Positions 41,722 to 49,110 of a stretch of DNA of 64,000 nucleotides are shown piece by piece. The position numbers were made by a program, and so were the translations under genes. The stretch's first letter is position 1. Every line of letters starts with the position of its first letter. The stretch comes from an uncultured Prevotellaceae bacterium. GTDB lineage: Bacteria > Bacteroidota > Bacteroidia > Bacteroidales > Muribaculaceae. The notes under the pieces are model-generated. The model was given only the letters and a program-made list of their open reading frames with translations. It searched no databases and was not told the origin of the DNA. The stretch is taken from assembly GCA_900317325.1 (NCBI GenBank), contig ONGE01000003.1, positions 1-64,000 of the forward strand, read 5' to 3'.

Positions 41722-42477
41722 TTATGGCAAGCTGGCGGATGGGGTATGAAACTTGAAACAGCCTTTGTCCGGGATGTCTATCGGGATGATGCAAGTTCCA
41801 TGTTGTCGCAGGTTTTGCCGGATAGATTTGATTTCAAGATCTCTGAACTCATTGGGGAACGACCGCTTGATAAATATGGCCCGCTGCTCACCATTCCACT
41901 TGAAACGTTCTCCGATGTTCCAGGCTAAATGTCTGAGGTCCAATGTTGAAAGTTGCCCGTTGGTTATGGACGGCGAAGGTTCAATGTCCTTTGAGGTCTC
42001 CCAATTTTTGATGTTGTTACAAAAAACATGGAGGTCAGAGGTCTTCATGTAGGGGGCCAGTGTGAGCTCCACGTAATCCAAAACACATGTCATAATTTGA
42101 CGCTTACGTTGTATGAGCTGCTGCTGATGGCGTTCTCTGATGACCTCAGTCTTATCTTTCTCCGGCTCTTCTGTCATTAAATCGTTTTTTGATCCAGTGA
42201 CAAGACGCAACTGCTGCTTACTATGAGGGATAACAACTACCGTCTTGCCCATTGCATAACTGATGAATGTCATCCTGATAAGAACCAGCAGCGCCAGGGT
42301 AATATATAAGATGGGTGTGAAGGCTTTTGCTTGCTCATACTGTCCGCTGATGAACTTTGAGGGAAGTATGAACCAGTCGGCACAATCAATCCATTCGAAA
42401 AGCATTGCTATATATAAACCCATTGCAATACAGCCTACAACCAAAAAGAAAAGTTCCGTAACCTTTTTGCTCTTCAT
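41722..42477 (-). CDS. Membrane protein with cytoplasmic C-terminal region (251 aa)
   Basis: 251 residues with two hydrophobic segments (about 9-27, FFLVVGCIAMGLYIAML, and 54-72, ILYITLALLVLI), a charged linker and a soluble C-terminal part (about 120-250) with a helical layout (DLRHLAWNIGERFKW, RDLEIKSIRQNLRQ). The promoter is well defined: -7 box TAACTTTG at 42505-42512 (minus) and an overlapping element operator at 42488-42503. Family unknown; presumably an element membrane protein under the shared regulator. Confidence 0.6.
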   Translation of the reverse strand: MKSKKVTELFFLVVGCIAMGLYIAMLFEWIDCADWFILPSKFISGQYEQAKAFTPILYITLALLVLIRMTFISYAMGKTVVVIPHSKQQLRLVTGSKNDLMTEEPEKDKTEVIRERHQQQLIQRKRQIMTCVLDYVELTLAPYMKTSDLHVFCNNIKNWETSKDIEPSPSITNGQLSTLDLRHLAWNIGERFKWNGEQRAIFIKRSFPNEFRDLEIKSIRQNLRQHGTCIIPIDIPDKGCFKFHTPSASLP

Positions 42478-42487
42478 ATTAATGAAA

Positions 42488-42503
42488 TATCAATAATTTG
42501 AGC
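42488..42503. promoter_or_regulatory. Shared element operator, site C
   Basis: TATCAATAATTTGAGC on the plus strand, placed over the probable transcription start of the 41722 gene, directly downstream of its -7 box. Confidence 0.55.
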
Positions 42504-42504
42504 G

Positions 42505-42512
42505 CAAAGTTA
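42505..42512 (-). promoter_or_regulatory. -7 promoter box for 41722 gene
   Basis: TAACTTTG on the minus strand, a perfect consensus match and the same box as at 37876. Confidence 0.6.
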
Positions 42513-42618
42513 CGGAATTATCCACTAATAACAGCAATCAATCCATCATAATTATGGATTTTGTGGTTAATTGGCATATTTCTGCGTCGCCTCAATATAT
42601 TGAGGTATTTCGCAATCT

Positions 42619-43788
42619 TTAGCCACAATTCTTCGTTTTCTTGGTTTGAGCCGTTACTTTTTTACCATCATCACCGAGAAGCATGGATGATATCCTTTCG
42701 GCAGCTTCCCGTCTCTTTGGGTCGGCATGACAAGCATAGATTTGTGTGGTTGTGACACTCTTGTGTGCCAGGAGCTGCTGGACAGTGTAGAGATCCGTGC
42801 CAAGTTCCACTTGAAGCGATGCGAAAGTATGCCGGAATGAGTGGAATGTTATCCGCTTTCTGATACAAGCCTTAGCAAGCCAGGTTTTCAGCGGTTTCCG
42901 TGCCATGTCTATCTCAAACCCGTCAAATACGGGCCCATATAAGGATTTTCGTCCCTCAGAGATGAGTTCGTATGCTCCCATGGTGATGGGGATAAGGTTA
43001 CGTGTTTTAGTCTTTTGTGCATAGAACTCGACATACTTGTTGCCGTCGGCGTATTCCTTGATGTTTTCCCATCTGAGATTGATGATGTCACTTCGGCGCA
43101 TACCTGTTAAGCAAGCGAAAATTGATGCCTTTTTCAGTACGTCGATGTCACATGGAGTACGGTAAAGCCTGCGAAGCTCTTCCATTGACAGACTCTGCTT
43201 GTCAACAGGAATGGTCTTGATTTTGTCCAAGAAGTCATTGGGGTTAGTTCGGATCATCTTGTCACGGTAAGCAATATTCAGGAAGCCACGGAATGTTGAC
43301 CAATAGCCAGCGACTGAGTTGATGGCCATCGGTCTGCCGTTGCGCATGTTCTTTGCTGTCAGAAGGTATTCGCGGAACTTGTTGCACAGATCAACGTCGA
43401 TTTCTTCGCAGCGGCACTTGCCGCCAACAAAGTATGAGAAGTGTTCATAGACAAACCTCCACTTGGGGTCTTTGTTTTGAAGCATCTGATAGAAGTAGGC
43501 AAGGAAGTCGCCGTTGAATCTTTTTTTGTCAAAAATGTCATAACGTTCGTTCACGATGGACTCAAAACGCCTGCAACGGATGGCTTCAGCTTTTTCAATC
43601 ATTACCTTATTGAAGTCCTTCTCACGCTTGTTTTGAGGCTTGGGATAAATGTAAATACCAAGTGATTCACGACGGATGGTCTTCATAGAAATGATGTCAC
43701 GATAGCCTGGATAATAGTCCAGATAGAGGGAAATCATCCCGCATTTGAGGATGCGTTTCCGAAGTGTGATTGTCTTGCAGTACTGCAT
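42619..43788 (-). CDS. Tyrosine integrase of the element
   Basis: 389 residues. An arm-binding N-terminus and a core-binding (SAM-like) domain (about 100-200, FLAYFYQMLQNKDPKW) are followed by the catalytic domain with Arg in TGMRRSDI, Lys in the QKTKT strand, HSFRHTFAS (HxxR), AHKSVTTTQIYA with the second His and the nucleophile Tyr. All active-site residues are present. It should integrate and excise the element. It lies 2 kb from the mnmE 3' end, the probable target. The start ATG 43788 leaves a 102-bp gap from the helix-turn-helix gene. Confidence 0.9.
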   Translation of the reverse strand: MQYCKTITLRKRILKCGMISLYLDYYPGYRDIISMKTIRRESLGIYIYPKPQNKREKDFNKVMIEKAEAIRCRRFESIVNERYDIFDKKRFNGDFLAYFYQMLQNKDPKWRFVYEHFSYFVGGKCRCEEIDVDLCNKFREYLLTAKNMRNGRPMAINSVAGYWSTFRGFLNIAYRDKMIRTNPNDFLDKIKTIPVDKQSLSMEELRRLYRTPCDIDVLKKASIFACLTGMRRSDIINLRWENIKEYADGNKYVEFYAQKTKTRNLIPITMGAYELISEGRKSLYGPVFDGFEIDMARKPLKTWLAKACIRKRITFHSFRHTFASLQVELGTDLYTVQQLLAHKSVTTTQIYACHADPKRREAAERISSMLLGDDGKKVTAQTKKTKNCG

Positions 43789-43890
43789 GTCTTTATTGTT
43801 TTATTAGTTTGCAAATGTCTTGACTTATTTTATGCTGATGGCAATCAGCGGATTATAATTGAAAATAATGCTGGGATAAGTCTGAGCTTA

Positions 43891-45438
43891 TTATTTCTTA
43901 TTGTCCTTCTCTTGTTTATCGGAAAAGTACTTATCGATGGCGGATTTAAGATACACTCTGAACTGGCCGTCTTTGACGCTCGGGATTTTTTTGTATCTGA
44001 CAATACCATACACAGTCTCCCTGTCAACATGATACTTGGCCATAATCTGCTCGACCATGTAGTAGTCTTCGGCATATTGGAGCCCTGGATTACGTGCAAA
44101 GTCAACATGGAGCTTGGAGTAATACGTGATGCCATACTCCTTTTTTGTAGGGATATTGTGACGATGAGTAAAGCTGCGTCTGGCCACAGGTGTCATGTTG
44201 TACATCTTTTCTATATCATCTGTGGTGTACCATTCTGTGATAGAGTCTGGTGACGAGTATCTGCTGAATACATCGTCAACCGCTGTCTCATCGTAGAGCA
44301 GGATTCCTGCTACCTGCACCCTCGGTATTTTTTTCTGACGCAGTAGGAAGCCAACCCACTTTTTACTTTGTTTGTATCGTGCAGCAATCTCCTCGGCACT
44401 AATATAGCCTTCGTACCCATCTGCATCATTCTCTGATTCCACACTTGGTATGATTTCAATGCTACCAGAATGAAGTGTGATTTGCTCTGTTCTTGTTCGG
44501 TCTTCCTTTGCTTCTTCAATCTTTGCGTTGAGTTCAGAGATGCTTGTGAATCCATGCATGCGTTCCTTGATTGTCTTGTCAAACTCCTTCCGGTTAATCA
44601 TTGTAAAAGTACCTCGTTTGAAGCGGTCTATATGATAGGTATGGAGATAATGGCTTACTTGATCTTTTGTGAATCCGTACTTCTCCATCACCTCCTTGAA
44701 AGTGTAGTAGAGAGGATCAATAGCTTCACCAATACCTTTCAGGCTGTCGATATGGGGTTTGGAATAGAACACTTCCCTCCGCCTGGTGACCCTTGGTAAC
44801 TTATGCCGTTTGGCAAAAGAAATGACGGCTGAGTAGGACATGTTGAACTTCTCCATAACCTGTTGGATGGTGTAGTAATTCTCCTTATCAAAGTCCTCGA
44901 TGAGTTCGGAAAAGTACCTGTCAACGGCAGTTTTTGAGAAGGACACATTGCGTCCCTCGTATATCTTTGGGATGTCGAACTGCTCAATCCGTCGCATGGC
45001 CACTTTTCGGGTCACTTGATATTTCTCACAAATCTCCTTCATTGTATAGCTATCGTGCTCGATCTTATGCCTGTGGTTGTTCCGCTTGACATATGCGGGG
45101 GCATTGTCAAACATGGCCTCCAAATCAATTCTTCTTACGAGGGTCTTGGCCGGTAGTCTAAGAACCTTGAATTGCCCCTGAGCCATATACCTATATATGG
45201 TTGTTTTTCCCACACCCAGAAGCTTTGCAGCTTCCATTGGGCTTAGGTATGGTTTGTCTCCAAGACTTTCAACGATGGGCAACTTGGAGTGTTGTTCCTG
45301 CTCGACTTCTTCTTTCATCATCTGTTTCTTTTTTGCCTTGTAAGCCTTGTTAACACAGCTTGAAGAGCAGTAAAGAGTCGTCATTTTGTGTGCTATGAAT
45401 TGTTTCCCGCACCACTGACATCGTTTCTCTATTTCCAT
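43891..45438 (-). CDS. Multi-helix-turn-helix protein with N-terminal zinc knuckle
   Basis: 515 residues. An N-terminal zinc-finger-like unit (CQWCGKQFIAHKMTTLYCSSSC) precedes about seven HTH_17/MerR-type units: 68-110 (AAKLLGVGKTTIYRYMAQGQ), 130-180, 190-240, 245-295, 345-395, 400-450, 450-510. Each has a Y-x(T/I)-x-E-I or Q-I pattern followed by a recognition helix and a lysine-proline turn. The gene lies between the integrase and mnmE, and the region upstream carries three TGTTCCA repeats. It probably binds the attachment region as an accessory or excision factor; a string of this many units is unusual. Confidence 0.78.
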   Translation of the reverse strand: MEIEKRCQWCGKQFIAHKMTTLYCSSSCVNKAYKAKKKQMMKEEVEQEQHSKLPIVESLGDKPYLSPMEAAKLLGVGKTTIYRYMAQGQFKVLRLPAKTLVRRIDLEAMFDNAPAYVKRNNHRHKIEHDSYTMKEICEKYQVTRKVAMRRIEQFDIPKIYEGRNVSFSKTAVDRYFSELIEDFDKENYYTIQQVMEKFNMSYSAVISFAKRHKLPRVTRRREVFYSKPHIDSLKGIGEAIDPLYYTFKEVMEKYGFTKDQVSHYLHTYHIDRFKRGTFTMINRKEFDKTIKERMHGFTSISELNAKIEEAKEDRTRTEQITLHSGSIEIIPSVESENDADGYEGYISAEEIAARYKQSKKWVGFLLRQKKIPRVQVAGILLYDETAVDDVFSRYSSPDSITEWYTTDDIEKMYNMTPVARRSFTHRHNIPTKKEYGITYYSKLHVDFARNPGLQYAEDYYMVEQIMAKYHVDRETVYGIVRYKKIPSVKDGQFRVYLKSAIDKYFSDKQEKDNKK

Positions 45439-45487
45439 AAATGTGCGTCATTAAAAAGGTTTAACTCTGCGGAAAAACCGCCATTTT

Positions 45488-45579
45488 TGTTCCATTCAGT
45501 TCCGCAATTTCCCACTGTGTTCCACTTTGTCCCGTCAGTAGCGTTTTGGATAAGTTTCATGCTGTTCCATGTTTGTCCC
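45488..45579. repeat. TGTTCCA / TTTGTCCC direct repeats before mnmE
   Basis: TGTTCCA occurs at 45488, 45518 and 45563. The last two extend to TGTTCCACTTTGTCCC (45518-45533) and a copy with one inserted base (45563-45579). They lie upstream of the multi-HTH gene in the element terminus and could be arm sites for the integrase or operators of that gene. The rest of the 326-bp gap up to mnmE holds only the hairpin and the 10-bp repeats listed separately. Confidence 0.6.
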
Positions 45580-45699
45580 AAATATTGCATAATGGAAGAC
45601 AATTTGAACACAGTTTACACTCGCGGTAGAAATATGATACAAAAATAGTACGAGAAAGTTGAAGAAAAAAATATGCAACCCGAAGTGTTAAAAACGAGT

Positions 45700-45722
45700 A
45701 AACCGCTATAAATTAGCGGTTT
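45700..45722. terminator. 9-bp stem hairpin after mnmE
   Basis: AAACCGCTA (45700-45708) and TAGCGGTTT (45714-45722) pair perfectly around TAAAT. On the minus strand, downstream of mnmE, it is followed by ACTCGTTTTT, a weak T-run. It can serve as the mnmE terminator or as part of the attachment region. Confidence 0.5.
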
Positions 45723-45727
45723 GCTTC

Positions 45728-45757
45728 AAGTTGTTCAAAGTTGTTCAGAGTTGTTTC
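45728..45757 (+). repeat. Three 10-bp-phased AAGTTGTTC repeats at mnmE end
   Basis: AAGTTGTTC starts at 45728 and 45738, and a 7/9 copy (GAGTTGTTT) at 45748: exact 10-bp spacing, one helical turn, ending 8 bp before the mnmE stop. This is the layout of arm-type or accessory-protein sites in an attachment region. Confidence 0.55.
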
Positions 45758-45764
45758 TAAGGCT

Positions 45765-47162
45765 CTATTTGCCGACGCAGAAGTGGGTGAAGATTTCGGC
45801 GAGGATGTTGTCGGTGGTGATTTCGCCGGTGATTTCGCCGAGCCAGTGGAGGCATTCGCGGATGTCTTGGTCGAGAAGGTCGCCACTCAAGCCGCTGTCA
45901 AGGCCGCTGATGGCGCGGGCGATGGCGTCGCGGGCGCGGGTTAAGGCTTGGTAGTGGCGGGCGTTGGTGACGATGACGGCGTCACCGCTCACATCGGGCA
46001 AAGAGGCGGTCTTGACGATGAGGCCGCGCAGAGCCTCGATGTCGGCATCGCATTTAGCGCTGATGGCAACGACTGGTGTTTCATCGGGAAGGAGATCGCT
46101 CAGCTCACTCCTCGCGGCTACATCGTCGTCAAGGTCGGTCTTGTTGAGCACGGCGATGAGTCGTTTACCCTCGCAACGAGCGAGGATGTCATGGGCCATA
46201 CTGATGTCGGCACTGGTGACATCAACGACCCAAAGCACGACGTTGGCCTTTTCGATAGCCTGCCAGGTGCGCTCGATGCCCATCCGTTCGACGGTGTCAC
46301 TCGACTGGCGGATGCCTGCCGTGTCGATGAAGCGGAACAGGGTTCCGCCCATGATGACGGTGTCCTCGATGGTGTCGCGTGTGGTGCCGTGGATGTTGCT
46401 TACCAGGGCACGGTCGTCGCCCAGCAACGCATTGAGCAGTGTGGATTTTCCGGCATTGGTCTGGCCGACGATGGCGACTGGCAGACCGTTGCGAATGGCG
46501 TTACCCTCACGGTAACTATCGGCAAGGCGGCTGACGAGCGTGTGAATTTCCCGAGCCAGCGAAGTCACCTCGCTGCGGTCGGCAAAAGTCACGTCCTCCT
46601 CGCTGAAGTCCAGTTCCAGTTCGATGAGGGCCATGAAGTGCAACAGTTTGTCACGCAGCCCCTTCAGTTCATCGCTATAGCGGCCGCGCATCTGGCTCAT
46701 CGCCACACGGTGCGCCGCACGAGACTGGGCTTCAATCACGTCGGCGACCGCCTCGGCCTGTGACAGGTCCATGCGGCCGTTGGCGAAAGCGCGACGCGTG
46801 AATTCGCCTGCCGTGGCGTGGCGACAACCCGCGTCGATGAGCGTCTGGATCACCTGCTGTTGAATCCATGTCGAGCCGTGGCATGCCAACTCCACAACAT
46901 CCTCACCAGTGAACGAATTGGGCGCCTTGAAGACGGTCAATACCGCTTGGTCAAGCACATCGCCATTGCCATCGGTCAACTGGCCCAAGTGAACGGTATG
47001 CGAAGCCATGTCGGCAAGCGGTTTGCCCTGCCAACGGCATTGCACGATGTCAAGCGCCTGCGGGCCACTCACGCGGATGACAGCGATGCCTCCCCTACCC
47101 TGAGGCGTCGAGACGGCACATATGGTGTCACCCGAAAATCCGGTTAATTCAATGCTGCTCAT
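45765..47162 (-). CDS. mnmE: tRNA modification GTPase MnmE
   Basis: 465 residues. The folate-binding N-domain (TICAVSTPQGRGGIAVIRVS), helical domain and inserted G domain (about 220-380) are all present: P-loop GQTNAGKSTL, DTAGI (G3), NKTD (G4). The C-terminus ends in FCVGK, the conserved Cys-Gly-Lys tail that is required for cmnm5U34 formation in the tRNA wobble position, done with MnmG. The start overlaps the stop of the nuclease gene by 4 bp (ATGA). The 3' end abuts the mobile element. Known from SGI1 that the 3' end of trmE can host insertion. Confidence 0.95.
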   Translation of the reverse strand: MSSIELTGFSGDTICAVSTPQGRGGIAVIRVSGPQALDIVQCRWQGKPLADMASHTVHLGQLTDGNGDVLDQAVLTVFKAPNSFTGEDVVELACHGSTWIQQQVIQTLIDAGCRHATAGEFTRRAFANGRMDLSQAEAVADVIEAQSRAAHRVAMSQMRGRYSDELKGLRDKLLHFMALIELELDFSEEDVTFADRSEVTSLAREIHTLVSRLADSYREGNAIRNGLPVAIVGQTNAGKSTLLNALLGDDRALVSNIHGTTRDTIEDTVIMGGTLFRFIDTAGIRQSSDTVERMGIERTWQAIEKANVVLWVVDVTSADISMAHDILARCEGKRLIAVLNKTDLDDDVAARSELSDLLPDETPVVAISAKCDADIEALRGLIVKTASLPDVSGDAVIVTNARHYQALTRARDAIARAISGLDSGLSGDLLDQDIRECLHWLGEITGEITTDNILAEIFTHFCVGK

Positions 47163-48046
47163 CGGCGGGGATAATATGCTGGCCAGTCCTTAATGTTCTC
47201 TTTGTTCTCAACGACGTTCTCCACTTCATCATCAAGCGAAGCGAGGAAGTCATAGCCCGTCAGCGCCTCCACCTTGTCGATGGTGGTGGCATAGTTAGTC
47301 CAACTGTTGGGCATCTTCTTGTTCTCCATCACAAAGGCGATGGCGCGGTTCTGTTCAGGCGAGTAGATGACCTTGAAGAAACTCTTGGGTACTGCGATAT
47401 CGTCATGCTTACCGATACGTTCCATGTCATTGGAAAAAATCGGTCCTGTCAGCACAATCAGCCTCTTGGCAGTTCTCGACCACTTGTGCACCGCCTCCTC
47501 GACATGGCGCCACTCGCCGTCGTTCATCTCGTCGAGCTGCGGGCAGATGTTGGTCATCAAGAAGCACTGCTCCATCGCCGTCTTGTTCCAGCGCATGTCC
47601 ATCGCCGGCGCCATGTGACCACGGGTGTAGCCGCTTTCCTTGTACTCCCACCAGTCGGGACAGCCCTTCACGTTGTGATCACGCTCAAACTTGTAGTTGG
47701 CGCGGTTCTCGGCATCACGCGAGTCGGCCATCGACGTCATGGTATTCGTCAGTTCGTAGGCCACACAGTTGGGTACACGGTAATACTTGTTGAAATACAC
47801 CACAATCGACTTGTAGTGCACGGTCTGGTTGTCGAGGCGTTCAGGAAGTTTCACGTCGAGCAACGACAGGTCGCCCGTGGACTTATACTCCTTACCATCT
47901 TGCTGCACAGCCTTGCCGTCATCATAGGCACTCTTGTAGAACGAGTCCACCTGGGCAGTCTCCTCGGCGCGCTCATTGCCGCCACGGCATCCTGTCAAGG
48001 CCACCGCCAGCAGCAAGAAAACAAAAAACAGATGCTTCTTCATCAT
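47159..48046 (-). CDS. DNA/RNA non-specific endonuclease lipoprotein
   Basis: I start at ATG 48046 (MMKKHLFFVFLLLAVALTGC); the frame is open to 48076. A lipobox (ALTGC) puts it in the envelope. The nuclease domain of the NucA/EndoG class has the catalytic motif TRGHMAPA (DRGH equivalent, Asp replaced by Thr) and the metal-binding Asn in TNICPQ. It may degrade extracellular or periplasmic DNA. Translationally coupled to mnmE, but no functional link is implied. A -7 box lies at 48094-48101. Confidence 0.8.
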   Translation of the reverse strand: MMKKHLFFVFLLLAVALTGCRGGNERAEETAQVDSFYKSAYDDGKAVQQDGKEYKSTGDLSLLDVKLPERLDNQTVHYKSIVVYFNKYYRVPNCVAYELTNTMTSMADSRDAENRANYKFERDHNVKGCPDWWEYKESGYTRGHMAPAMDMRWNKTAMEQCFLMTNICPQLDEMNDGEWRHVEEAVHKWSRTAKRLIVLTGPIFSNDMERIGKHDDIAVPKSFFKVIYSPEQNRAIAFVMENKKMPNSWTNYATTIDKVEALTGYDFLASLDDEVENVVENKENIKDWPAYYPRR

Positions 48047-48093
48047 TATCGTATCTCGTGACATTAAATTGTTCAACTATACATTTGATGACG

Positions 48094-48101
48094 CAAAAAT
48101 A
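48094..48101 (-). promoter_or_regulatory. -7 promoter box for nuclease-mnmE operon
   Basis: TATTTTTG on the minus strand fits TAnnTTTG, 48 bp before the nuclease start. Confidence 0.5.
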
Positions 48102-48254
48102 CACAAAAAACATGTAAATTGCACACCCAAAAGTTAAAAACGGCAATGATGACTGGAATTTCAAAAAAAAGAAGTAATTTAGGGGACTTAATACGAGGAT
48201 GATAGCCGTTAGACGGTTATCACCAGACAAGGAATAATCAAAAAAAGATTGACT

Positions 48255-49019
48255 ATGAACAGACGAGAGATGATCAAGATGACAGGCACGGCAGCAGTGG
48301 GTGCCGCTGTGCTGGGGCTCACAACAGCCGCCAATGCTCAACCCGGCAGTGACAACAATACAAATCCCCGCCGCAGGCTCAAGGTGCTCGCCATCGGCGC
48401 TCACCCTGACGACCCCGAAACCTGCTGCGGCGGCACGATGTGTTTGTTCACAGATGCGGGCCACGAGGTGGTGTGCGTATATCTCACACGCGGCGAAGCC
48501 GGCATCGCGGGCATGAGCCACAGCGAGGCTGCCGCCATCCGCGTCGTCGAGAGCGAGAATGCCTGTAAAGTGACCGGTGCACGCCACATCTTCATGAATC
48601 AGGTGGACGGCAACACTGAGGTGAACCTGGAGCGTTACAAGGAGATGCGCGAACTCATCGACCGCGAGAACCCCGACATCGTGATGACCCACTGGCCCAT
48701 CGATGCCCATCGCGACCACGCCGCCTGCGGTATGCTTGTACTCGATGCCTGGCGTCGGTTGGACCGCCGTTTCAAGCTGTACTATTTTGAAGCCATGTCA
48801 GGCACGCAGAGCCAGATGTTCCACCCCACACACTGGGTCAACATCGAGTCTGTGCTCGAACGCAAACACGAGGCCTGCAACTGCCACGTGAGCCAGCACA
48901 TGGATGACATCTACGACGGCTGGCACACCAAGATGGAACTGTTCCGCGGCATCGAGAGCCGCTGTGGTGCTGCCGAAGCCTTCGCCCTGCACAGCGAGCC
49001 GCTGCCCATCTTGCCGTAA
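48255..49019 (+). CDS. PIG-L family deacetylase with Tat-like leader
   Basis: 254 residues from ATG 48255. The leader NRREMIKMTGTAAVGAAVLG has an Arg pair followed by a hydrophobic stretch, as in twin-arginine signals. The PIG-L (LmbE) fold follows: zinc ligands in AHPDDPE (about residues 49-55) and HRDH (about 155-158). Members remove acetyl groups from N-acetylglucosaminyl substrates; the substrate here is unknown. Divergent from the nuclease gene and separated from the FAD-oxidase gene by a strong hairpin. Confidence 0.85.
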   Translation: MNRREMIKMTGTAAVGAAVLGLTTAANAQPGSDNNTNPRRRLKVLAIGAHPDDPETCCGGTMCLFTDAGHEVVCVYLTRGEAGIAGMSHSEAAAIRVVESENACKVTGARHIFMNQVDGNTEVNLERYKEMRELIDRENPDIVMTHWPIDAHRDHAACGMLVLDAWRRLDRRFKLYYFEAMSGTQSQMFHPTHWVNIESVLERKHEACNCHVSQHMDDIYDGWHTKMELFRGIESRCGAAEAFALHSEPLPILP

Positions 49020-49050
49020 CCCGGCCATTCCCCCCTTCGGATACTGAACA

Positions 49051-49094
49051 AGAAATGCCCATAATTCATGTCGAATCGAATTATGGGCATTTCT
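49051..49094. terminator. Bidirectional terminator, 17-bp stem
   Basis: AGAAATGCCCATAATTC (49051-49067) pairs perfectly with GAATTATGGGCATTTCT (49078-49094) around a 10-nt loop. It lies between the convergent deacetylase and FAD-oxidase genes and serves both. Confidence 0.85.
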
Positions 49095-49110
49095 CATCTC
49101 TTGAAAAGAA

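Noticed and set aside
45948-46763. 271-residue plus-strand frame inside mnmE
   Set aside because: Antisense to the MnmE G domain, which has all its motifs.
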